Assembly (NCBI RefSeq): GCF_014805685.1
Contig: NC_060890.1
Location: 27,948,500-28,012,499 of the forward strand
Direction of reading: 5' to 3'
Source: Silurus meridionalis
Lineage: Eukaryota > Chordata > Actinopteri > Siluriformes > Siluridae
DNA: 64,000 bases
Part shown: in pieces, positions 26,163-36,855 of the stretch
Numbering within the stretch: the first letter of the stretch is position 1
Layout: each line of letters begins with the position of its first letter
Notes under the pieces: generated by a model
Databases searched by the model: none
What the model saw: only the letters and a program-made list of their open reading frames with translations
What the model was told of the DNA's origin: nothing
Made by a program: the position numbers and the translations under genes

Positions 26163-28227
26163 ATGAACGGAATTCGGGTTGCGAGTATGAATATTAATAG
26201 CGCGAGAGAGTATGGCAAGAGAACGAAGCTATACGAGCTAGTTAAACAGAAGCGTGTGGATGTTTTAATGTTACAGGAGACCCACAGCGATGCCAGTAAT
26301 GATGCTGATTGGGTGAAGGAGTGGGAGGGGCTGGCGCTCTTGAGTCATCACACGTCACGAAGTGGTGGTGTAGCTTTACTGTTTGCTCGCACTTTTATTC
26401 CTGTGTCGTATTCGGTTGAGGAGATTTTAAATGGGAAGCTTTTAAAAGTGAGAGCTTTTTATGAAATGAGGCGTTTGTTTTTATCTGTTTGTACACTCCC
26501 ACCAGTCCAGTGGAGAGGATGATTTTTTTTAAATACGCTGGATAGCGTCATTGCTAACTGCAGCACTGCAGATACTCTAATTTTAGGTGGTGATTTTAAC
26601 TGCACGGCAGATATTTTAGACAGGAATCACGTTCAACCTCACGTGGCTTCCCGTAAGCGTCTGTTGTTAGAGGTCCACAAACTCTGTGATATATGGAGGA
26701 ATATACACAAGAAACAGAGACAGTACACGTGGGCCCATGCCACAGACGGCGTTCTCTCGATGGCCAGGCTTGATCGCTTTTATTGTTTTAAACATCAGCT
26801 GACATCTTTTACCAATTGTTTTATTGTTCCAGTAGGTATCTCAGACCACAGCATGGTTTTGTGCACAATCAAGAAATTGAATGTAAAGCCTAGGAGTGCC
26901 TACTGGCATTTTAACACCACACTCTTAGATGATGTTAATTTTAGGGAATCTTTTATTTTTTTATGGAATGTTTTTAGATCTGGAAAGGCAGCTTTTAGCT
27001 CGTTGCAAGAGTGGTGGGACATAACAAAATTGCAAGTCCAGGACTTTTGTCAACAGTACACTCTCAATGTCAGAAGGGACGTTACTAGATCAATAAAAGC
27101 TCTGGAGATTGAAGTAGTGGAACTCCAGCATTTGGGGACCACAGGAAACCGAGGGCATGATGAAGCCCTCAAGAACAAAAAGGCTAAGATGAATGACCTG
27201 TTAGACATTACAGCACAGGGGGCGCTGGTCCGCTCACGCTTCAAGAATGCGGCTGGGATGGATGCTCCATCTAAGTTCTTCTTTAGTCTAGAGCAGAAGA
27301 ATAGACAAAAAAAGATTCATGCATGCGGTGTGAACAGAGTCAGGGGATCTCTTATCGGAGCCCACTGCAATTTGCAGGCAGACAGTAAGCTTCTATGAGA
27401 AGCTGTACAGCAGTGAACTGTCAGAGGCACATAAATTGGAGGAGAGTTCCCTTGTGGACCTGCCTAAGCTCTCTGAGCAAGCGGCCAGAGAGATGGATGG
27501 AGAGTTGACGCTGGTTGAACTTAACAAGGCCCTCCAATGCATGGAGAACGGGCGGGCGCCAGGTAAAGACGGTCTCCCTGTCGATTTTTTACGAAGCCTT
27601 CTGGGCAGTGATAGGGCAGGATGTGCTAGAGGTCCTGAGGGACAGTGTATGGAGTACGTAGAAGAGCCGTGCAGTAGAAGAGCCATTATGACCCTACTGC
27701 CGAAGAAGGGAGACCTGACCCACCTAAAGAACTGGCGCCGGTCTCATTACTGTGCACCGACATCAACTTCTCTCAAAAGCATTAGCTTCGAGACTAACTA
27801 AGGTGATGGAGCAGATCACTCACCGGGACCAGTCGTACTGTGTGCCTGATAGGTCGGTATTTTATAACGTTCATTTAATTTGTGATATTTTGGACGTCTC
27901 CAGGCTATTGGGATTGAAGACTGGCCTGATTTTTCTAGACCAGGAAAAGGCTTTTGACCGGGTTGAGCATAAATATTTGTGGAAGGTGCTGAAAACCTTC
28001 GGGTTCAACCCAGGTTTCATGGCCACGATCAAGGTGCTGTATTGTGATATTGAGAGTGTATTGAAGTTTAATGGTGGTTTATGTGCCCCTTTTAGAGTGC
28101 ACAGAGGCATCAGACAAGGCTGCTGTCTGTCAGGCATGTTGTACACTCTCGTAATTAAACCACTTTTATGTAAACTGAGACATCATCTTTCTGGTTTTAA
28201 AATTCCACTTAGCGATGCTTTTATCTG
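26163..28227 (+). pseudogene. Tx1-type LINE ORF2, endonuclease and N-terminal RT part
   Basis: The endonuclease begins MNGIRVASMNINSARE at 26163, with catalytic-type motifs LMLQETH, RSGGVALLF and, after a frameshift in a T-run at 26522-26530, LGGDFNC and GISDHSMV. The RT begins in another frame (27436-27760: LNKALQCMENGRAPGKDGLP) and, after a further shift, continues (27752-28227) through KTGLIFLDQEKAFDRVEH (motif A) and IRQGCCLSGMLY. It stops at PLSDA, where the Rex1-like insertion begins. APE plus this RT type place it in the Tx1/L1 group. At least three frameshifts make it nonfunctional. Confidence 0.82.
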
Positions 28228-28631
28228 GTGAATACCAGAAAGGCAGCAGGACCAGATGGCATCACAGGTCGGGTTCTGAAAGCCTGCGCTGACCAGCTAG
28301 CAGCGGTGTTCATTGAGATATTCAACCGCTCTCTGGAACAGTCTGTTGTCCCCTCATGTTTTAAACAGTCCTCCATTGTTCCTGTCCCGAAGAAACCCCA
28401 GCCCGCCTGCCTTAACGACTACCGCCCTGTAGCCTTGACCTCAGTAGTGATGAAGTGCTTCGAGAGACTGGTCAGAGACTTCATCACTGCCTCACTACCA
28501 GACACACTGGACCCACTGCAGTTTGTGTACCGTCAGAACCGCTCTACTGAGGACGCCATTGCTCATCTCCTCCACACCACGATGAGCCACCTGGACCAAA
28601 GAAACGGGAATTATGCAAAGATGTTGTTCGT
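28228..28631 (+). mobile_element. Rex1-like LINE insertion, left half
   Basis: Encodes [20 protein letters not shown] through [20 protein letters not shown] to [10 protein letters not shown], then breaks off. The missing continuation ([12 protein letters not shown]) is found in reverse at 30332 going left. Confidence 0.88.
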
Positions 28632-29353
28632 TGGTAAAAACTACGGTAAAAACTTGGTAATCCACAAACGTCCAGCATCTTTGTGTCCATTAAAAACAAA
28701 GTTCGGTCCAGCCCCAGTAGTCTGACTGTGCGTAAAATTCCATGGGCTGCTGCTCTCTATGCCACGTCTTCCGGCCCAGTGAGAAGTCTCTGGAGGAACT
28801 GCAGGTGGAAAGCTGCAGTCCTGCTGGCTAGATGTATCAGCCCCTGCCCCCTTCCTCCTTGGGCAGATGAAGAACACCCCGAGGAACCCAGTGTAGACCG
28901 TTCCAAAAGAAGTCCACTAGCAGAGCCTGGATGTTCGCCAGCAGGTTCGATGGTTGCTCCACACATGCCAGCTTGTGCTAGAGGGTCGATGTGGCTAGGT
29001 TGTTGATTACCAACATTCGCCCCCTGTAGGACATCCTTGGGAGCAGCCGCTTCCACCTGCTCAACTTGCCTTTAACAAGCGCTATGGTGCCTTCCCAGTT
29101 TTTATGTACACACTCATTATTTCCAAGGTAGACACCCAAATACTTTAACCCACCTTTCTTCCACACCAGACCCCCTGGTAGTGAAGGCCGCTCTCCTCCC
29201 CACTCCCCAACTAAAATAGCTTCACTCTTTCCCCAGTTGACCTTGGCAGAGGATAAAATTTGAAATTTATCTAAAACATCATTCAGAATATTCACATCAG
29301 TTTGTGAGCCTACCATAACTACCAGGTCATCTGCATATGCTGACAAACAGACC
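28632..29353 (-). mobile_element. Inverted Tx1 RT block with the YADD catalytic box
   Basis: On the minus strand this reads VCLSAYADDLVVMVGSQTD, SSAKVNWGKSEAILVG, GLKYLGVYLG and RWKRLLPRMSYRGRML, which is the RT palm and thumb that should follow the plus-strand part ending at 28227. It is bounded by Rex1-like sequence on both sides. Confidence 0.87.
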
Positions 29354-30332
29354 AAATCAAATCAAATCAAATTTTATTCATCACATACACATACATACAG
29401 AGTACGACATGCAGTGAAATGCTGTATACGACGGTCCGGCATGAGGGGAATAGGGTGGGGAGAAAGAAAAAAACTGATAAATAAAGTATAAAGTATAAAA
29501 ACTATATAAATATAATATAAAATATAAGAATATAAGATATAAAGGATATATAAAGATATATAAAGATATGTATGTGAACAAAGAGAAACATGTATATACA
29601 AAAATTCTTATGGCAGTAGACAGTGAAACAGTAAACAAATGTGTAACAAAGTGTAAACAATAGACAATTTTTAGTGGTGGGTTGTCCATAAAGTGTCCGT
29701 GTGCAGTATGGTGTGGTGTAAGGGTCCGTAAGTGTCCGTGTGTGGTATGGTGTGGTGTAAAGTGTCCATAAAGTGTCCGTGTGCGGTATGGTGTGGTGTA
29801 AAGTGTCCATAAAGTGTCCGTGTGCGGTATGGTGTGGTGTAAAGTGTCCGTGTGCAGAATGGTGTGGTATAAAATAAATAAATATAAAGTGCACTTTGAT
29901 GTGCAAGTCCAGAGTTTAAAGTGACGTGGTGCGAGAGGTAAGATCTGTACAGAGAAGAAGTTTGATGATGGAGAGAGTGGACCAGCTTTTAGATCCTGGG
30001 TGTTTCCTGGTTTAAACCCCCGAATGGCCTGCGGGAAGAAGCTCCTGCTCACCACAACAGTGTCGTCAGCAAACTTGATAATGGTGGTGGAGTTGAATGT
30101 GGCCACACAGTCATATGTGTACAGCGAGTAGAGCAGGGGGCTCAGAACACAACCCTGGGGAGCTCCAGTGCTGAGGGTGAGGGTGGATGAGGTGTGTTTT
30201 CCCACCCGTACGGCTTGTGGTCTGTCTGTCAGGAAGTTAGAGATCCATTGACACAGCAGCTGGCTGAGTCACAGGACCTCCAACTTAGAGGTGAGTGTAG
30301 AGGGAATTATGGTGTTAAATGCTGAACTGTAG
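29354..30332 (-). mobile_element. Rex1-like LINE insertion, right half, inverted
   Basis: The minus strand begins with the CTACAGTTCAGC codons of motif A at 30332 and runs through [20 protein letters not shown] and [11 protein letters not shown]. It then jumps, with an internal deletion, to the [13 protein letters not shown] end and a 3' UTR with several GTGTCCATAAAGTGTCCGTG-type short repeats, ending in the (AAATC)n tail at 29354-29373 on the plus strand. Confidence 0.87.
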
Positions 30333-31300
30333 GCTTTTTAAAATCTGGAACTGTTTTACAAAACAAAGAAAGGACTGTAGTATGCTGCATTGGCTGCTTG
30401 AGGAGCCCCTGGTTTATGGTGGACGGCTGGACATCTCCAGTGCGACAGCTCCTGCACTGTCCAGAGCACTCATCTTCTCAAGGGTTGTGACACTCCGGGA
30501 GCTGGTGGGTATCACAGGTACGGACCTTTCACGGACAAAGGACCTGGCAGCACATGTGGGACTGTGGTCCCTGCGTGTTGTAAATCAACTCCTACACCGA
30601 TGGAGGTCTGCCCTAACACCGGAGGAGCATGTTCTGCTGAGTAACTACCAGACCACTGAGACCTGTTCCACAGAGGCGAGACCTTTTCCTCGGCTGGACA
30701 TTGCTCCCGACCTTGACGGGTGTAAAGGCCCGCTCCTGGAGTATCGGGGTGAGAGTGCGATGAACTTTGGGTCAGTGTCGGGGAAGCTGCTCTACAGAGC
30801 CTGTGTGAAGAGTGGGAGGGTAGACACCCCATGGAGAAAGATTTTGGGTTTTGATGATGATATTAAACCAGAATGGAGGGCACTTTATAAACCACCACTA
30901 ACAAAAAGGGCTGCCCACCTCCAATGGAGGATTTTACATTATGTCTGTAAACGCTTTTATTTCGGTTTTAAATCCTGACGTTACGCATGACTGTCCTTTC
31001 TGTTCACAGCGGGAAACTGTATTTCACGCTTTTATTTATTGCCCCAGGTTACAGTCACTGTTTGTTTTTTTACAGAACATCTTAAGGTCTTTTTCTGTTG
31101 ATTTTAATGTTCAGGTTTTTATTCTTGGTTTTAAATATGTCAGGACACACAGGTTCAAATGCCAGCTGATTAATTTTATCTTTGGTCAGGTGAAAATGGC
31201 GATTTATCTGAGCAGAAAGAACAAGATCGCTCAAAACTTGGACCGTGATGCGAAGAGAATTTTTTCCAGGCTTGTTAAATCGAGGGTTTAAGTTGATTTT
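30333..31300 (+). pseudogene. Tx1-type LINE ORF2 C-terminal region
   Basis: The frame 30319-30978 encodes FKIWNCFTKQRKDCSMLHWL and continues to LTKRAAHLQWRILH. A shift then leads to VLNPDVTHDCPFCSQRETVF and HAFIYCPRL, the CCHC-like motif (C-x2-C-x7-H-x4-C) found near the end of Tx1/L1 ORF2. The frame ends at 31291. Confidence 0.82.
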
Positions 31301-31573
31301 AATTTTTATAAAAGCATGAATGATTTAGTGAAGTTCAAAGAAGTGTGGTGTTGGGAGGAAGCTCTGTGCTCGGTGGAAGAAGGAGAACTCTGTTTTACAC
31401 CAGAGCTAATATAACTTTTAATCAGTTTTAACTGTTCACTGACTTCAGCTTGTTAATGTTTTAATGTACTTTTTTATTTATTGGTTTATTTATTTGCTTC
31501 TTGAGTCTCCATGTGCTCAAGCAGGATGTGACCTGTTCCAATAAAGGACTGTAAAAAGTAAAAAAAAAAAAAA

Positions 31574-31611
31574 TCTTTCTCTCTTTTCTCTCTCTCTCTC
31601 TCTCTCTCTCC
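31574..31611. repeat. (TC)n microsatellite at the Tx1 3' junction
   Basis: CTTTCTCTCTTTTC followed by pure TC directly after the poly-A of the LINE. Confidence 0.92.
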
Positions 31612-31739
31612 AGGTGCATGTTTGTCCATCTTTCTCACAACCACATGCTTTACTTTAAAACTTCCTAAAGGCCACTGTAGATCAGATTCATGCCAAATTA
31701 TTTTATTATCCATCACAGCTGTAATACATCATTAACTCA

Positions 31740-31776
<37 letters not shown>

Positions 31777-32340
31777 CCTTGATGTAGTTTCTTATGGCTG
31801 CATGGAGAGTGTATACGTGTCCAGCTGAAGAAATGTTGAGTATACAGTATATGATGCAGTTCAGGTGTGTGTCAGTAATCAGGTGAGTCTGAAGGTAGTG
31901 ATGTGGTTTATTTAACAAGCTGTTAATGCAGCAGTTCAGTAAAGGAACAGTGTACTGAACACTCTCCATCTCCTCATTCACAAATCTCCAATTTCCTCTT
32001 CTTCCTAACTCACACTTTACTTTTAGTAACAAGAAAGATACAAACACCACTTTCTTCTTTTGTCTGTTTTTTTTGTTTCTGATTTTTCCAGGTTTAAAAG
32101 TGAAAATCTCTATGATTCTACTGGAGAACAATCTAAAACGTAAGAAGTGTTGTCTTAATAATCTAAATGGGGAGCTCTGAAATTCCACTGAAGCACAGCT
32201 CTAACCAACAGAAACATTATACAGTGATTAGCGTTTACCTTCTCTTTACTAAATACAGCCTAAAGAGAACATGTGAAGCTCCACACAGCCAGGAACCCAC
32301 CAGCAGGACCAAGCTGCCCAGGAGCTGCCAGGGAACCAAA
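31612..32340. other. Unassigned stretch with a (CA)n run
   Basis: A CA microsatellite occupies 31742-31775. No coding or transposon signature is recognised in the rest. Confidence 0.45.
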
Positions 32341-32931
32341 TACCGTATTTTTCGGACTATAAGCCGCTACTTTTTTCCCACGTTTTGAGAGAAATAGTTG
32401 TGAAAGGAAGGAGGAAGACAGTGAACAATGACTTTTTGGTGGGCTACTGTTTAGATACAAGCCGTTGTAGCGCGTTGAGTCTGGGTGAAGGGAGAGCTCA
32501 CTAACTCCAGTTACAACAGAAATCATATAAGCACAGACAGATTTCCAAAACTCGTGCTTTTTTATTATTCTTGGCAACAGCGTTACGGGTTAGTCAAAGA
32601 AACTTGAGCATCAGACAATAATGAGCACATAATCCTCAGTCCACACACACACACACACACGCACACACGCACACACGCAGTAATACCGGGAGAATGCAGT
32701 GACGTGCTGTTCCCAAAATGCCGCTCTGCTCTTAAAGGAGCCACAACATATTTCACCCGTTACACCGTGTAACAGACACTGTCTTTCATTAAAGCCTGTG
32801 TAAAGTTTATTAGTTTCAGTGTAGACCTGTGGCTTATACACAAGGTGCGGCTTATTTATGTTCAAAATAAAAATATTTGTAAAATTCAGTGGCTTCAGTG
32901 GGTGCGCTTTATAGTCCAGAAATTACGGTAC
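32341..32931. mobile_element. TIR-bounded MITE (TACCGTA...TACGGTA), about 0.59 kb
   Basis: The left end TACCGTATTTTTCGGACTAT and the right end CTTTATAGTCCAGAAATTAC plus GGTA are imperfect inverse copies (TACCGTAATTTCTGGACTAT when reversed), and both are followed inward by AAGC(C/G)GC-like words. It has no coding capacity and contains an internal CA/CG-rich run at 32641-32680. It matches a well known type of dispersed vertebrate MITE, but I do not assign a superfamily. Confidence 0.75.
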
Positions 32932-32994
32932 TCCTCTGTAATTAATTTCACATAATTTTACTTTTCACCTGGAGTGAATGATCTCTCAGCTCAA

Positions 32995-33245
32995 TGCAGT
33001 TCAGATCAGTTTTATTTGTGGTGTTTGTAACAGTGGAACTTTACCCAAAGCAGCTTTACACAAAAAGCTTATAAATAGACTTTATAAAGTTGGACAGTAG
33101 AAGTTGAGTGTCTATAAATGTGTTTCTTTATACATTATTCCCTAATGAGTGATCCAGTGGTGACTGTGGTGAAGGAAAATCTCCCTGAAATGGCATAAGG
33201 AAAAAACCATAAAAGGAAAAAGGCTCAAAATCCATCCATCATTAG
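32995..33245 (-). mobile_element. Old L2-like 3' UTR fragment
   Basis: Contains AAAGCAGCTTTACACAAAAA and TGGTGAAGGAAAATCTCCCT in the order of the L2 3' UTR on the minus strand, much diverged. Confidence 0.6.
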
Positions 33246-33255
33246 AATTCCATCA

Positions 33256-33816
33256 TAATTAAATTCAATTCATGTTTATTTGTTTTGAGCTTTTAATAAT
33301 GAACATCGTCTCAGAGCAGCTTTACACAGATAATGTGGAGATAAAAATGAATACGTTTTTTATAAGTGTAAGTTTGTTCCTGATGAACAAGTCGGTGGAG
33401 ACTGTGGTGAAGGAAAAACTTCCTGAGATGCAGAAGGAAGAAACTTGAGAGGAACCAGACTCAAGAGGGAACCTCATCCTCATCTGGGTTCCACCGAATG
33501 TCCATTTATTACAGATAAACGATGTTGAGGTGCAGTGATGGAGATCAGAGCAAACTGTAGTCCTGAGTCAGTGTAGCAGACTGTTGATATTAACTACAAT
33601 CCAAATCTAAATCCATCCTCAAAGCTCCTGTTCTTACTCCGGAATTTCATGGAATCACCCAAGGTGTTGATGAGAAACATCTCCAGCTGCACAGAGTCGC
33701 CTCCAAAGGAAGAGAACACCATCCAGTGACAGACCAGGAAAATGTGGGAAGATCAGAGGAGGGAAGAGGAGCAGGAACAGTGATCACTGGAACATCAGGA
33801 GCATGTTTAACTCGAC

Positions 33817-33859
<43 letters not shown>

Positions 33860-34840
33860 TGACAGGAAGAGAAGGATATGGATTATTAAGTCTCCTGATT
33901 GTTGTATGAAAGTTAATGTCACTGTGCAGTTTGGACTCTGGTAAGATTCACTGTAGCAGCAGAACTAAAAGGGAGAAGCAGAAGGAAACGCAGACATGAG
34001 GATCTCTGGGATAAGAGACGACCCACCACACCACCATCAACAAACCTAAATGAACGTGTGAGAGTGAGGAGACGACAGCATCCAAATATCCCAGTTCACC
34101 AAACACTCCATATCCATGATCCCTCCAGATCTGCTCCTTTACCTCACAAACACCTACTGACTAAAGACTCCACTAAATAAATGTGTTCAGCCTCGACTGC
34201 AGCGTGAGAGCGTTAAGTGCTTTATACGTCAGTAGTAATATTTTATAATCAGTGTGAGATGGAATTGGGAGCAGTGTAGATGATTAAAACAGGGGTGATG
34301 TGGTCATATGTTCTAGATCTAGTGAGGACTCTTGCTGCTGCATTCTGAACTAACTGAAGCTTATTTCTGCACTTACTCCAACACCCAGACAGTAAAGCGT
34401 TACAGTAGTCTAATCTAGATGTTACAAAAGCATGAACTAGTTTTTCTGCATCCTGTAACGACATCATATTTCTAATTTTAGCAATATTTCTAAGGTGAAA
34501 GAAGGAGATCCTGGTGATATTATTCACGTGAGACTCAAAGGAAAGACTCGGGTCAATAATCACACCAAGGTCTTTGACTGCTGTACACACTGAAACAGAA
34601 ACACCATCTAGAGATGCTACAGAATCGGAAAGTTTACTTCTAGCTGCATGTGGTCCTAGTAAAAGTACTTCTGTCTTATCTGAGTTGAGCAGAAGAAAGT
34701 TATTAAGCATCCACTGTCTAATGTCCTTTACACACTCCTCAACATTGTTAAGCTGATCTCTCTCATCTGGCTTTGCTGAAATATACAGCTGTGTATCATC
34801 AGCATAGCAATGGAAGCAAATCCCATGTTTATGTATAATG
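33256..34840 (-). mobile_element. L2 LINE, 5'-truncated, with a 3' UTR/ORF deletion
   Basis: From the right, the minus strand encodes the RT from [13 protein letters not shown] (about 34800) through [20 protein letters not shown] and [20 protein letters not shown]. The last about 170 bp of ORF2 are missing at 34195, where GCCTCGACTG joins CAGCGTGAGAG. The 3' UTR then continues to ATTAAATTCAATTCATG. A GA tract of the 3' UTR lies at 33824-33852. Confidence 0.85.
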
Positions 34841-35010
34841 TGTGCACTAATGTCCTGAGCACATTGTAGCAGACTGTTGGTCTTAATTGCAGTCCAAATC
34901 CATCCTCAAAGTTCTTCATTTTCTCAGTAACTTAATGGATATTTGGGCTGTTTATGTGGAAATACCTACAGCTGTACAGAGTGTCTCCAACTGAAGAAAA
35001 GTTCATGCAG
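34841..35010 (-). mobile_element. L2 3' UTR scrap
   Basis: GTAGCAGACTGTTGGTCTTA, CCAAATCCATCCTCAAAG and CAGCTGTACAGAGTGTCTCC follow the L2 3' UTR order seen at 33560-33710. It abuts the truncated L2 on its left. Confidence 0.55.
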
Positions 35011-35064
35011 AGGTAGAACATCAGAAAAAATCATGCAGATCTGAAGAGAGGAACAGAAGAGAGG

Positions 35065-35119
<55 letters not shown>
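35065..35119. repeat. (CA)n microsatellite
   Basis: Pure CA, about 27 units. Confidence 0.95.
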
Positions 35120-35121
<2 letters not shown>

Positions 35122-35124
35122 GAC

Positions 35125-36720
35125 AAATTTGTCTTTGTTTTATTTAAAAATGAAATGAAATGCAAATTGATTCCTGGGCATGAGTGTGTGAGCGTCAGTG
35201 AGTCATTTGCTTATGGTTTGGTTGTTTGTTTATAGACACTCCTCTGCACACTGCCTCACATCTCACACTGGGCTACACCTCACGTGGAAGAGACTCCATT
35301 GCAGAAATGTGAACAACAGGTTTCCATTTTATGCGTCTGAACAACACAAACTATAATAGATAAAAAATATTGCAATGTCTAATGAAGTCAGGAAACACCA
35401 TAAACATAGTGTTTATTGTGTAACAACAGGTGATGTTTTACAAGTGTGTTTCATATGTGTGTGTGTGTGTGTGTGTGTGCTCACTCCCGACTCCTGTCCT
35501 GTCTCTTGGTTCCCATGATTCCATCCTTAAAGGCTCAGATTGGAGAATACCTGATGCCGAGACATTTCTTTGGATTTCATAGTGAGATTATGTGCATTAC
35601 GATGTTTGCTAATTGTTCAGACAATGTGACAGAGCATTTCAGGTGCCTGCTCTGTGACCCCACCCCAGGATCAGCCCCTGAAATAAGTCTTGCTTATGCT
35701 CCAATGAGGCATGAATAAAAGCACTTCAAGGCAAGTTTCCTCATTTCCCAAACAAACATCTGCGCGCTTTTCTGAGCATGACTAAGGAAATTCTTTTGCA
35801 TGGATCATTTGTATGCACATGATGCCTCACTGCACGGCTCAACAGGATTCAATTCTGCAGAAATGTTTAGTCAGGATTTTAACAATAAAATACTTTGATT
35901 GTAAATATTGGTGAGGTGAGAATTGAACAGTGTTTATATGAATCCAGTATTATAAAAAAAAGAATATCCAGCAGGATAACATTTCTGCATTGCACTATAT
36001 GATAATTGGGTTTTAATCTAGTTATGTCACGTTGTATTTTAGAATATCATTAACTGTTTCAGTAGAATTGTGTCAGGGACACAACACGTTCTTCGTTTTC
36101 AGCATTGTACATTAATACTGAAGAATTTCAGCTATAAATAATCGCATATAATTATGTAGTGAAAAAAATACAAGAATATGTTTTAAAAATCTGTTTTTTT
36201 ATCATTTCCCAGTTGCTCAAATCGTAAGACTCTTCAAACCCGTCATTTCTGACTGGCGCTTATTTACTTTCCAGCTCTTTGAAACATCGTGCCAATGACT
36301 AAAATGCGTTCGTGTTTCTGAAAGTGTCCGTTTCACCCACAGTCCACACTCAAAAACAGCACTCTCATATTTATCAATTTTTGAGAGCATTTTTAATAAG
36401 CTAAGTTTTCACTGTCTGAAAACGCCATCCAAGTGCTGACAGAAGACCAAAATGGAGACAAAATATGCATTTTCAAACGAAAACTTATTAATGTGTATCT
36501 GGCCTGAGATTTTAGATTTTCCAAAAGTAGCTCCATCTAACTTTAATGGCAGCTTTACAAACTCATCAGATTCACGAGGTGTCCTGGAGTGGGTTTCAGG
36601 TCACTGGTGTGTTATATCAAGAGCTCATTTGTGACTTTTCTTAACTTCTTGATGTGCTTTAGATCATCAGTTGTGTTGTGCAGAGGAAAGTGTGAGTACA
36701 AAGTCAATATCACTATTAGT
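35125..36720. other. 1.6 kb stretch without a recognised gene
   Basis: A TG run lies at 35456-35479. An open frame at 35446-35718 (90 codons) has no motif I recognise and starts inside that TG run. The part 36250-36560 contains CGTTTTCAGACAGTGAAAAC-like words on the minus strand, similar to a dispersed fish MITE, without clear ends. Confidence 0.4.
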
Positions 36721-36724
36721 GCTT

Positions 36725-36855
36725 CTACATCTACTGTACAAATCCATTTACATTTGCAGCATTTAGCAGACGTCCTTGTCCAGAGCGATGTACAAAAGTG
36801 CTTTAGATCTAAAGCAAAAGTGCTTTAGATTAGATTAGATTAGATTAGATTAGTC
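36725..36855 (-). mobile_element. LINE 3' end (TTTAGCAGACGTCC type) plus (TTAGA)n
   Basis: The run ACATTTGCAGCATTTAGCAG plus ACGTCCTTGTCCAGAGCGATGT is the reverse of the widespread fish LINE/SINE 3' tail also present at 58045-58112 in plus orientation. A (TTAGA)n run at 36826-36855 joins it to the next element. Confidence 0.7.

Larger units (their letters stand above)
24735..31575 (+). mobile_element. Tx1-clade LINE with nested Rex1-like insertion and internal inversion
   Basis: The element has an ORF1 with a CCHC knuckle, an ORF2 with APE endonuclease, RT and a C-terminal CCHC-like motif, and an A-run at 31559-31573. The order is EN and early RT (+, to 28227), Rex1-like RT (+, 28228-28631), Tx1 palm with YADD (-, 28632-29353), Rex1-like remainder (-, 29354-30332), then Tx1 C-terminal part (+, 30333-31300). 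If the 28632-30332 block is mentally flipped, one continuous Tx1 with one Rex1-like insertion results. Frames are broken in several places, so it is dead. Tx1-clade relatives in fish include target-specific families. Here the 3' end abuts a TC microsatellite. Confidence 0.85.

Noticed and set aside
35446..35718. A 90-codon plus-strand open frame starting in a TG repeat
   Set aside because: The start lies inside the microsatellite, and the C-terminal part matches nothing I know. Not enough support for a gene.
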